Assembly: GCA_001574975.1 (NCBI GenBank)
Contig: KQ965735.1
Coordinates: 861,650-925,649 of the forward strand
Reading direction: 5' to 3'
DNA from: Gonapodya prolifera JEL478
Taxonomy: Eukaryota; Monoblepharomycota; Monoblepharidomycetes; Monoblepharidales; Gonapodyaceae
DNA: 64,000 nt
Positions within the stretch are counted from its first letter, which is position 1. Each line of letters opens with the position of its first letter. The notes beneath the pieces were generated by a model. The model was not told the DNA's origin and did not search any database. It saw only the letters and a program-made list of their open reading frames with translations. Below, one piece after another: positions 21,335-33,568 of this stretch. The position numbers and the translations under genes were made by a program.

Positions 21335-23984
21335 ATGTCGAAATCCGCGTCTGCATCGCGGTCGGCAACCCCAAGTGCAGGCGCAGCGCAGACGCAGAGA
21401 ACTCTCAACATCAACGTGGGAATACTGGGACATGTGGACTCGGGGAAAACATCGATCGGTATGTATCTCAGGCTGTATCAATCGAATCTTGCTTGAACAT
21501 CAAAATACATTGTTCGAATAGCCAAGGCACTCTCCACCATTGCGTCTACTGCCGCGTTTGACAAACATCCCGGTGAGATCCCTCATTGGGAGACTGTTAT
21601 GTGACGGTACCACTCCTTTACACAACCACTTCCAACTTCAAAGAGTCCAAGCGGCGAGGAATCACTCTGGATCTTGGCTTCTCTGCATTTTCCATGGAAC
21701 CCCCTCCACTCGTTAAAGATGCTGGATATGACAAGCTGCAAGTGACTCTCGTCGATTGTCCCGGACACGCTTCCCTTGTTCGAACTGTCATTGGAGGGGC
21801 GCAGATCATAGATTTTGTTCTCCTTGTCGTGGACGCTGTCAAAGGTGTGTTTCACGGGGTGTTATTCGCATAAGTTTCTCCGGAAAAGTAGGATGGATCG
21901 AACAGTCTTGAATGGAGGGCCATCTTTTGACAGCCTCTTCGGTAGTCCATTACCTTATTTCTTTGCCTCACTTTCTTCAACTCGACCAGGCATCCAAACC
22001 CAAACGGCAGAGTGTCTCGTTCTCGCCAATCTCCTCCACCTCCCCCTCTTGTGCGCTCTCAACAAAGTGGATCTGTTTCCCGCAAAGGGTAGAGACGAAG
22101 CGATTCAAAAAGCGACACAGAGGATCAGGAAAGGACTTGGCCAGGCGGGGTATGGTGGGGTGCAACTAATCGGAGTGGTAAGTTTCCCCCCACCCTTCCC
22201 GCCGGGACGAACACATGAGAGTGGAGATTCGGGACGGGCGTCACTTTTTTGGTCCATGGGCTCAGTGTAACCGAGCGTTCATCTCTTAAACGATGCAGGC
22301 CGCGAACCCCTCCCCTCCCCAAGATCCAGAAGAAGCGAGTGCCTCCGATCCTTTTCCCTCCACAAACGCGACACCATCAACTGCTGCACCGATTGGAATG
22401 GATTCCCTCCTCACCACATTGTCTGATCTGGTAAAGGTGCCGTCGCGGTCTCCTCAAGGCGATTTCGTCTTTGAGGTTGATCATTGTTTTGGAATCAAAG
22501 GTGTCGGGACGGTTATGTAAGAATTGGAATCTTTGCCGCGTGTATAAATTTTCGCGACTGATATCATATAATGATGGCTTGTTTGCCCAGGACTGGAACT
22601 GTCCTTAACGGTAGCGTCCGCGTTGGAGACGTGAGTACGATGAGCTCGGAGTGTATGAAATACTCATCCGGTCGTGACACGTGGATAGACAGTTGAGATT
22701 CCATCAGTCGGAATATCGCGCAAAGTGAAGTCCATGCAGATGTTTCATAAGCCCGTAGATCGAGCAATGCAGGTACGTGAGCAAATCTCCCCCACCCGTT
22801 GGTTCGATCCCTCATACTTGCGCACCGATAGGGCGATCGCCTCGGACTGTGCGTGACGCAGTTCGACCCTGACACATTGGAGCGAGGGCTTGTCTGCTCT
22901 CCCGGCGCGATTCCAACCCTGCATGCATGCATCATAAAGGCCTCGAAGGTGAAGTTCTTCAAGCAGGCAGTGGAGTCCAAGGCCAAGTTTCATATCAGTG
23001 TCGGACACGATACTGTGATTGGAGAAATCCTTGTGTTCAGTGTTCCGCCATCGACTTCCCCGGCCAATGGCCCACGAGATAGTCCTCAGAAAGGCACCTC
23101 TTTTGCCGTTGGGGAACAGCGATTGGAGAACGGGAAGTCATCAGGCGAATCGACCTCCGCCGTGGAGTCTCGCTTATCCGATGAATCGTCATCAAACACG
23201 GTCCCTTCGAAATCATCCGACTCTCAGGACCAGTTTGACGCGTCGTTGGAGTACGAATATCGCGACGTGTTATTGTGTGATGATGATCCGCAAGCGGGGC
23301 ATCAGTATGCACTCATCGAGTTCGAGAAACCCGTGACCGCACCAAGGCAGGCGCTTGTCATTGGTAGTAAACTCGACATGGACATTCGTGAGTAAGTGCG
23401 AAGCGTCGGTCATGACAAGCTGCTTCACTTGTGACTTTTCAGATTCTTCTTCTTGCCGTCTCGCATTCTCTGGCACCATACACGAAGCCATATCTGGAGC
23501 TGATTTCCATAAATCCTACCTTCAATCCCTTCGCATTTTCAAACGAAAGCGACGAGAGGGTACGATTGATCGTATTGTGGACGAGAGGCATCTGATTGGG
23601 CGTGGGTTGCTCAAGAAGGAGACCCCTATTGAGCCATACTTGGGATTGAAAGTGTCGCTAACCACTGGTGAGCTTTAGAAGCTCGTGTTAACTCATCTCA
23701 ACGAGTACGTTTATTGTGACGACTGCATAGGTGCTGTAGGATATATTGAATCCAGCTTCGGCCAAACGGGCAAGTACAAATGCACTTTTCCGAATGATAT
23801 CGATAAGTCTGTTTTGGATGCCTTCACTGGAGGTTCAGGTGGGAAGAAAGGAAAGAAGTCGAAAATGGACTCTGGCAAGGAAGCTTCATCGGACGAACTG
23901 ACACTGAGAAAAGAAGATGTGAAGATTGTCTTCGAATTCAAACGTTACATTTACGACACGAAGAAGAAAATGGTACAATCATGA
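21335..23984 (+). CDS. EEFSEC: Selenocysteine-specific elongation factor eEFSEC
   Basis: Ten exons (21335-21458, 21522-21572, 21644-21844, 21990-22177, 22299-22516, 22591-22630, 22689-22772, 22832-23387, 23443-23667, 23731-23984) give 646 residues in one frame. GTPase motifs: GHVDSGKTS at about 32-40, RRGITLDLGF (switch I), VDCPGHASLVRT (G3), CALNKVDLFP (G4). The family-specific segments all match animal eEFSEC: ASTAAFDK after the P-loop, FEVDHCFGIKGVGTVMTGT, VKSMQMFHKPVDRAMQGDR, CVTQFDPDTLERGLV, AKFHISVGHDTVIGE, LVEFEKPVT-like ALIEFEKPVT, CRLAFSGTI, IGRGLLKKET, and a final FKRYIYDTKKKMVQS. It delivers Sec-tRNA to ribosomes at UGA codons with SECIS help. A Ser/Asp-rich insert near residues 400-450 and a Lys/Gly-rich one near 600 account for the extra length over the human protein. 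Nothing is broken: this looks like a working gene. It ends 70 bp from the convergent prenylcysteine-oxidase-like gene. Confidence 0.95.
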
Positions 23985-24054
23985 TATTCCATCGCACCGA
24001 TCGGCATCTACACACTCTATTGTAGATAGGAGAAGACAAGAATCGTATTAGCAA

Positions 24055-25646
24055 TTAAAGTTCTTGTTTTATTTTGGCAAACGCCGCCGGCGCTTTCTTC
24101 AGTGGTTTGGCATTCGTTTTTGATTTACACTCGACAAATTGGCACAACAGCATCGCCGCATTCTTTCCTCCAATAAAAGCGCCCTCTGTTGTGGGGATCA
24201 CGCCCGAAAGCGCAGAAGCATACACAATGCGGGGCGCTAATTGGCACGGAGGATAATCGTCAGTGGGCCGAAACTTTGGCGAGGCAACTTCATGCCGAGT
24301 GACCTTCGTTGTGGCATTGAATAGTTCGGAAATTTCCAGGTCTGATAGTGGTCCCGCGGACGTAATGCGATGGAAGTTGGGATGTGTGACAAGATTGGGC
24401 CTTTCAATCGCTCGTAGATTACTCGCTCCCAAAAAGTAAATAGGGTTGGGAAGATCTTCGGGTCCATTTCGGCCGAATGGACCGGCGTTTAGCTCTCCTT
24501 CGACGTAGGTAATGTGAAGTGTCCCCAATTCCTCCTCCGGAAGTGTCGGAAGTCCACCAGCAGATAAAACAGTGCTCGCCTCAAATGAACGTCCAGTAGC
24601 CAGAATTACAGAGTCAAACTGTTCTTTCGATCCATCAGCAAATTCAAGTTCAATTTTCCCTTCCAGCTTCGAGTTGGAAACAGAGGTGATTGTGGTGTCC
24701 AGCTGAACTTGGGCTTTGGCAGCGCGAAGTAACTCGTTGTACAATCCACTAAGGCCACCATTCGGTCTCCGTGCAAACTCGGTTGTGCGCATAAGAGCTG
24801 ACCATATCACCAAAGAAAGTCCATTCATTCCTTCTGCCGAGGGCACAGCTTTCAAAAGTGCGGGATTCACCCTACTCTCCTGAAATTGATGAAGTATTCC
24901 CATCCTCTCTAAGGCATGAGCAGCGTAGGCACCAGCCTCCTCGTCCACCATCGCAAACGCTAGAATTTCGGAGACAGTTTGGAACCCCCTTCTGTTCGTA
25001 GACATTCGAGATATGCGGCTGTAAGTATCTCCTTCCAATCGAGTGACTAATGAGGATGTAATATTAATCACACAGGTAGATTCGTGAATAGTGGATTTCA
25101 CTTACTTTGAACAGGTGGTGCCAATCCAAACTTGAGAAACTCTCGGACAGCGGGAATCCATCCTTTCAAACCATGAACTTTCTCAAAGTCAAAAGTTTTG
25201 TTTTGGGCGTCCCAGTATCCGTGTCGAAACTCCACTGTTGTGAAGTTGTCCGCTGTGAGATTGGCGTCCAGCACGGTGCTATGTAACATGGCAGGGTCAC
25301 GATCGCATCTCCGCTTTACATCGGTGGGAACGCCTTACCTCCAAACCATTCCAAACATCAATCGAGGGATGGTACCCCACTCAAGTTCTGGGGAGGGAAT
25401 TCCGCCACCTCCAAGAGTTTTGCTCCGCTCGAACGCGATGATTTCGGCATCGGGAAGGTATCTTCGAGTGAAATAGGCTGCAGACACGCCAGCGGGTCCC
25501 GTGCCAACGATCTTCCCAAATGAAATTGGCAGCGATGAGGATCGGCACACATCGGCTGCAATACGAGAACCTACGGCGATCCGTTGAGCTTCGACAACCG
25601 AGATAAGTATGGCACAAAGCACAACAAAGATTGGCCGTCGGATCAT
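24055..25646 (-). CDS. Prenylcysteine oxidase-like flavoprotein, secreted
   Basis: Three exons (25646-25339, 25278-25106, 25046-24055) give 490 residues, close to the usual 500. The N-terminus MIRRPIFVVLCAILISVVEA is a signal peptide. A dinucleotide-binding start reads KIVGTGPAGVSAAYFTRRY, followed by FERSKTLGG. Middle and end resemble the prenylcysteine lyase domain: SEILAFAMVDEEAGAYAAHA, GMNGLSLVIWSALM, GGLSGLYNELLRAA, LATGRSFEAS, and a C-terminal GVIPTTEGAFIGGKNAAMLL. The enzyme oxidatively cleaves prenylcysteines from degraded prenylated proteins, in the lysosome/vacuole. Odd point: after LGG the usual G-R-L...E-x-G-G stretch that lines the FAD is not recognisable (it reads GIPSPELEWGT), so this part is divergent or mis-spliced in my model. 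RPAP1 lies just upstream on the same strand. Confidence 0.72.
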
Positions 25647-25753
25647 GTGGACTTGATTGTTGTGTTGTATGGACCCTGGGATTGTCGGCCGTCCACGTGT
25701 TAATTCTACCGCCAAGGACTAGAGTTTATTTTTACGCACACATTTTTCCGACA

Positions 25754-28700
25754 TCAAAAGTTTGACACATGTGATTTACTGTATAACGCGATGTCACGCT
25801 GTACGCTCTCAGGCAAACCATCCCACTTGGAGTCCACGTTTGGGTGATCATGACACACAAGATCCACCGCGATTGCGTAGAGTCCTTCCCACTGGTCAAT
25901 TTCAACCCCAGTTCGATCTTCAAAGTCCCACTCCCCCAACACGCCAAGGGCACTCATAATCGCCCGAAGAACATCATCATACCCAGGGCCACCGAACGAA
26001 CTTCGTTGGACTTTGCCGCCCAGCAGATGCTCCCTCAAGGGTTGAAATTCAATGTCCCCAACCTTCACTTCTCGAAACGCGTAGCGCCACTTGCTCGACC
26101 CTTGATCAACAAGGTTATTCCAAAACGACAACCACCAAGCAGCGTTCAAACAAGTCAAAGTCCGCAACACGAAAATGGAAAATGTCCTGTCACCGTACGC
26201 TTCTTGCAAAAACGCCGTGAGCACATCCGAAAATAACGCTTCATCGTAATCAAGGCGTGTATGGGGGAAAGTTTTGGTGGCGAAATGTCCAAGAAGGGCG
26301 GATACGGTGGAATCCCTGTACGCCCCTTCCGATGGAGCTTCCGGACCTCCTCCATCTTCCATATCAACAGGTATACGTACGAGAAACGTGGACAAAAGAG
26401 TTGAAAGCTTTGAAGGGGAGCGTTCATCGCTTCCCCACGGTTCTAAAATTTCGGAAAAGTCGAGCTGGGTTGACAGCGACTCGAGCCACCCCGCCAGGGC
26501 AACAGGGACTACAATCATGTTGACTTCCGTGGCAGCGCCGACCATTTGACGCAGCGGTTGTAGTGGCCAATTCCATTTAATTGGGAGCCAAGTATTCCAA
26601 TCCCCTTCATCCCCTTCCGATGCCCTTCCAAAATTGGGGCCATCTTTGCTCCAGTAAAGCGCGTCGAACATGCCTACGTCTAACTCGTAGTCATTCGGAA
26701 AAGGGAGTTTGCAGAGCTCGCTTGAGAGAACTCCACCAAGAACCGATGGGTACAAAATGCTTCGTCCAACGGCACGAGCAAGTTCTTCCTCGCCAGGCAA
26801 AAACGCCCAAAAGGTCGTATATCCTGTTGCAAAACGCATTGGCGATGGAAGGTTGTTATGTGGATACAGTATCCACTTGGATAGGAAGACCCTGGTCGCT
26901 CTACTTCGCATGACTTCCCAAACAGAGAATCCTTGTTTCTGCCTCTGACACACCTGGAGCTTGAGCACCTGCCGAGCAACAAAACTTATGTCATCGTTGG
27001 GAAGTGACTTGCAGGCAACAGCCGCAGAAAGTCCAAGAACTGCGGCAAGAAACGTCGCATCACGATCACAGTCCTCCCTCCGGAGGTGACCCGATGAGGA
27101 GGTTTGTTTCGACCAAGTCTCTAATACTTCCCTTGCTTTCTTCTTCTCAGGTCGCACAAGAATTGAGGCGTCAAAGAAAGCCGCCAAGAAGATCATTAAG
27201 CTGGAACACAAAACGACATTCTCAGGTTGTCCAAGTGATGAAAAAACCTTCTCCGTGAGTGTCATGCAAATTGTAAGGGAAGGTCGGAGCTCATCACAGA
27301 GCGCAGCCACAGCCGGTCCTCCCTGTACACGTGCGTCGTCTTCTTCATCAGCAATCACTTCGTCGCCCAGATCTGTTGATGATTCCGCATTCCGTCTATC
27401 CACTCGCTGAGCCCACCCTAGCATTTCTCTGAGGACCCCGATCCAAGCTGCAAGTGGTGCACCATCAAGGCTTCGGATTATCGTGACCGACTCGGACACC
27501 ACCAAATCTCTAACTGGTCTGAGCAGCGTGGAGAACTCTTCGGTGCCCGGCGATCTGTTGAACAGAATGCGAAATAGGAGGATGACGAGGTGTTGAATGT
27601 GGATGTGGGACAACTGAGAGACTGGGGTGACCAGGAAACGCAACAAAGTTGTTACAGTCCCTGATGTAATAACGGTGTACGCCGGGGTGTCACCGACAGA
27701 TCCACAAAGATACACAATTAAAATAAGCAGAGTTGTTTCCAGTCGCAGTGTGTCCTTTTCGACAGAGGCAGGCCAATTCGATGTCAAACAATGGGAATGA
27801 AGGACTGATACAAAGCCCTGCACGAAGCTTGGTGATCGAACTGCAATCTTTAACACGACTTCGAGGAGAATATTTTTGTCCACCAAGGATTCAGGTGTCG
27901 ATAGGAAAGACTGGAGAACAGACTGAAGAGATACAGGACTTGAAGCCAACAACCCGGAAATGGGATCACTTGGGGTGCGGGTTGCGGAATGAGATTCATC
28001 ACTGTTAGTGATGGTACTCTCGAGCCTCTGCAATAGATCCATTCGATACTTTGGATTGGCGAGCTCCACGATTCCCACTGCACCACACCACAAATCTTCA
28101 TGCAATACACGTTCAAGCTCCGTTATCGTGGAGAAGCTCTCCTCGTTGTTGTGAATTATCAAGTCAGAAGCGTCTATCAGGGCCAAAATCATCTGAAGCC
28201 CCACCACTGAAACGGAAGTATTGGCGTCTGCTGCAAAAGTGACTGCTACTGCAGGCACTGACAATTGCACCAGCATGTGATTCAAGATTTTGGTGGCATC
28301 TTCGATGGAAAGCCAGTCATTGTTGCTGTCAGATCCACCTGCTGTCTTCATTCCACACCACGTGACCACACCAGCTACTGCTCTTCCAGCAACGGCCTTT
28401 TGTGCAGCTACTTTGCTTCTCGCTAGAGTGAGAAGTTCTGTCACGGTGTAACCTGCGGAGTGGGGATCGTCTGCATGGTGATGGAGAGCCAGGGTTGATG
28501 GAAGGGACAATGCCACTTGTGGAGATATTGGCTGACCGGAGAGATTGAAACGGGTGGTGAACACAACACCATGGCTTTTCTCTGGGGCAAGAAGGTCAGA
28601 ATTCCCATCAAACGAGGGAGGTGAAGGGCCGTCTATCGTCCATCGCAGCTTCTCATTCACGAGCTGTTCATTTGGGAAATATTTCCGTAAGTCTTCAAGT

Positions 28701-29434
28701 GTCGGTATCGCAAGAGGTTGCTTTTCTGCGGGGAGCAGAGGTCGAGGCCCCTTTTCTTGATCTGGTTCCACAATCGTTGCTTGTGCCACATGACCACCCA
28801 TCGGGGATTGAAGGTCCACTGTATTTTCTGTAATCGTGGCGTTTTGCGTCTGCCCTGTTCTCCCCGTAAGCTTCTTCTCTGCCCGGTCCTTCAGAAAGTC
28901 CAACAAATCAGGGTCGAAAGCACCAGCCAACTCGCTCAGTTCTCTTTCAATATCCTCCTTGCTCATATTTCTGATCTTCTCCAGATTCTCGCGTTCTATT
29001 GCTCCCAAATCAATTGAGGTTGTTGTTGGTGGTCCACCGTGAGCGCTTGATCGCAACGCATCATGTGGCACCTCCCTAGCAGATTGCACGGCGTCCAGTG
29101 GTGCCGAGAGTTTTAATCGGGTAGCGCTCGAGCGTGGATTGAATGTCGAACGGTGTTCGGCTACTGGAAAGCCCGTTCCTTTTGGTGCATCTCCAAGTGG
29201 CTCGGCTATCTGGGGAGGTAGAATGACTGATCGTTCCGTTACTGTTGCAGAAAGAATGGGGGATGAACCTTGAAAGTTGGGAAGGGATTTGTTAAGAAGG
29301 CTATGATGTATCGCATCACGAGTGGCCTCACCTAAAATGCCACCATTTCCAAGTGCAGTCTCCTCAGGCTGCAGGGCGTTTGCTGATTGACCTTCCTTGC
29401 GACCACGCTCCAGTCGTTGCCGAAAAATGCTCAT
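25754..29434 (-). CDS. RPAP1: RNA polymerase II-associated protein 1 (RPAP1/Rba50)
   Basis: A single uninterrupted frame of 1,226 residues, unusual here where most genes have introns. The start MSIFRQRLERGRKEG is typical of the family. The RPAP1 N-terminal domain lies near residues 140-195 (LEKIRNMSKEDIERELSEL, then FDPDLLDFLKDRA). The second conserved domain follows near 255-350 (NEKLRWTIDGPSPP, GVVFTTRFNLSGQ, ALHHHADDPHSAGYT, LLTLARSKVAAQ). The rest is helical with few motifs, ending in a conserved-looking acidic/aromatic region. The family helps assemble RNA polymerase II in the cytoplasm before import. It lies 108 bp upstream of the prenylcysteine-oxidase-like gene on the same strand. Confidence 0.9.
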   Translation of the reverse strand: MSIFRQRLERGRKEGQSANALQPEETALGNGGILGEATRDAIHHSLLNKSLPNFQGSSPILSATVTERSVILPPQIAEPLGDAPKGTGFPVAEHRSTFNPRSSATRLKLSAPLDAVQSAREVPHDALRSSAHGGPPTTTSIDLGAIERENLEKIRNMSKEDIERELSELAGAFDPDLLDFLKDRAEKKLTGRTGQTQNATITENTVDLQSPMGGHVAQATIVEPDQEKGPRPLLPAEKQPLAIPTLEDLRKYFPNEQLVNEKLRWTIDGPSPPSFDGNSDLLAPEKSHGVVFTTRFNLSGQPISPQVALSLPSTLALHHHADDPHSAGYTVTELLTLARSKVAAQKAVAGRAVAGVVTWCGMKTAGGSDSNNDWLSIEDATKILNHMLVQLSVPAVAVTFAADANTSVSVVGLQMILALIDASDLIIHNNEESFSTITELERVLHEDLWCGAVGIVELANPKYRMDLLQRLESTITNSDESHSATRTPSDPISGLLASSPVSLQSVLQSFLSTPESLVDKNILLEVVLKIAVRSPSFVQGFVSVLHSHCLTSNWPASVEKDTLRLETTLLILIVYLCGSVGDTPAYTVITSGTVTTLLRFLVTPVSQLSHIHIQHLVILLFRILFNRSPGTEEFSTLLRPVRDLVVSESVTIIRSLDGAPLAAWIGVLREMLGWAQRVDRRNAESSTDLGDEVIADEEDDARVQGGPAVAALCDELRPSLTICMTLTEKVFSSLGQPENVVLCSSLMIFLAAFFDASILVRPEKKKAREVLETWSKQTSSSGHLRREDCDRDATFLAAVLGLSAAVACKSLPNDDISFVARQVLKLQVCQRQKQGFSVWEVMRSRATRVFLSKWILYPHNNLPSPMRFATGYTTFWAFLPGEEELARAVGRSILYPSVLGGVLSSELCKLPFPNDYELDVGMFDALYWSKDGPNFGRASEGDEGDWNTWLPIKWNWPLQPLRQMVGAATEVNMIVVPVALAGWLESLSTQLDFSEILEPWGSDERSPSKLSTLLSTFLVRIPVDMEDGGGPEAPSEGAYRDSTVSALLGHFATKTFPHTRLDYDEALFSDVLTAFLQEAYGDRTFSIFVLRTLTCLNAAWWLSFWNNLVDQGSSKWRYAFREVKVGDIEFQPLREHLLGGKVQRSSFGGPGYDDVLRAIMSALGVLGEWDFEDRTGVEIDQWEGLYAIAVDLVCHDHPNVDSKWDGLPESVQRDIALYSKSHVSNF

Positions 29435-29575
29435 CCTTCAACAGAACAATGAATTGGGCCCATGAATTGCTTTGGTCCATCCCCATACCCCTTTAGAGCA
29501 AATGTAGAGTGAAACCAACATTTTGCGATTATACAAATGCGCGTATTCGATATGTAAATTTGGAATTGACTTTGA

Positions 29576-30172
29576 TTACTCCTCCTTCTTGCTCGGGTGG
29601 ACTTCAGGTGGTGTGTTTTGCAATTCGTTCAGAAACCTGATGGGAAAGATCTTCCATGACGATATAATAGGCGGTTGTAGTTCATCAATGCTGACCCACC
29701 ATGTAGTAGATGCCCAAAGACCGGCTCCGGCGAAGACAAGTACTGCTACGTGAATGCTCCATTCCGACGCCCACCAAAGCCCAAACAGACTCAACATCAT
29801 TAACAGAAAGATGAATTGGAAGACTGCTTGAACCCGCTGGTTTGGGACCCCCGGCGTGAACACTGAAAGCCAAACATCCTCAATTAAAGTAACATTTTTC
29901 TGGCCTCCTGGTTCTTCGCGCGCTTCCTGCAGTCCAGAAGACTCGTGTATCAATTCTTCCTCCACCTCTTCACCATCCCCATCCCCGTTTACGTTTGGTA
30001 AAGTGGTGCTTGCACGATCACTCTCTTGCCCAACATGAAGCGCACGCCGCAGCAATCCGGTTCCACCTAAGGCGAGTAGAGTGTCCTTAATATCATCTTG
30101 TTCTCCTTGTACAGATTCTCTGGGGACTTCAGATGCTCCGTCATCGTCGTAGAATTCGGTGGTCATTTTCAC
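29576..30172 (-). CDS. V-ATPase assembly factor Pkr1-like ER membrane protein
   Basis: An intronless 198-residue frame. The first 100 residues are acidic and polar. The conserved Pkr1 core then follows: LSVFTPGVPNQ, a first membrane helix at about 118-138 (FQFIFLLMMLSLFGLWW), a second at about 142-162 (HVAVLVFAGAGLWASTTWWV), and SIDEL. Yeast Pkr1 is an ER protein needed for assembly of the V-ATPase membrane sector; the F-T-P-G and L-W-A-S motifs are its hallmarks. The N-terminal extension is longer than in yeast. A second Met two codons in could be the start. Confidence 0.78.
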   Translation of the reverse strand: MKMTTEFYDDDGASEVPRESVQGEQDDIKDTLLALGGTGLLRRALHVGQESDRASTTLPNVNGDGDGEEVEEELIHESSGLQEAREEPGGQKNVTLIEDVWLSVFTPGVPNQRVQAVFQFIFLLMMLSLFGLWWASEWSIHVAVLVFAGAGLWASTTWWVSIDELQPPIISSWKIFPIRFLNELQNTPPEVHPSKKEE

Positions 30173-32917
<2,745 letters not shown>

Positions 32918-33505
32918 ATCATTCAAGATGTCAGATATATATAATAGATTGCATTTATTTGATTCTATCCTTCGTTACATCCTAGAATTTATGAACCGAG
33001 TGCGGCGTGGTCAATTCCACCTAGCGTCGCTTCGAGCATTCCCGTTTCCTTGAGGGCCTCTGAACAGAAGAAAGCAGCGAAGGGGAGCGTCCTTGTTGGA
33101 TTGATGAAAATCGACCGAGGCGGAAGATGGAAGAGAGTGACTCAAAGAATTCAAAAGCCTCCCACAAAGTCCACTCATCGGAAGCAATAGAAGTCGCAGG
33201 GCTGAAGGTGCTGTCGTCAACTAGTGACACCGAGGAGAAGCAATTTTTTTGGTCCGCCGGACGGCCGCATCCGGCAGTCGCACGTTGCGAGCTCCATCCC
33301 ACTCACAAAGGTGCAATGATATCGCACTCAGTTGGAAATGTATTTCAAATGTTTCAAGGGGACCTTGCATACAGACAAGGCTTAGAATGATGCAGGGAAA
33401 CTAGAGCATGTACGACTTATAGGAAGGAAGTTCGGGAGGGGAGAAAGCAATATGGTTGGACCCTACGGTTGGACCCATGGCGTGGCGCAGAGGTGGCACA
33501 TTTTG
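32918..33505. other. Intergenic, no recognised gene
   Basis: A minus-strand frame of 93 codons (33021-33302) and a plus-strand frame of 87 codons (33127-33390) overlap. Neither has a recognisable motif. The region ends at the nucleolin promoter. Confidence 0.4.
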
Positions 33506-33513
33506 TATAAAAA
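33506..33513 (+). promoter_or_regulatory. TATA box of nucleolin gene
   Basis: TATAAAAA lies 56 bp before the ATG of the nucleolin gene at 33569, a fitting distance for a strongly expressed gene with a short leader. Confidence 0.6.
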
Positions 33514-33568
33514 GAAGCTCGAGCTTTGAAAACAAAAAACATACAGTTTGTCCAATCCAATCGCATTC

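Noticed and set aside
27733-28116. Frames opposite RPAP1
   Set aside because: RPAP1 is a continuous 1,226-codon frame with family motifs; these are shadows.
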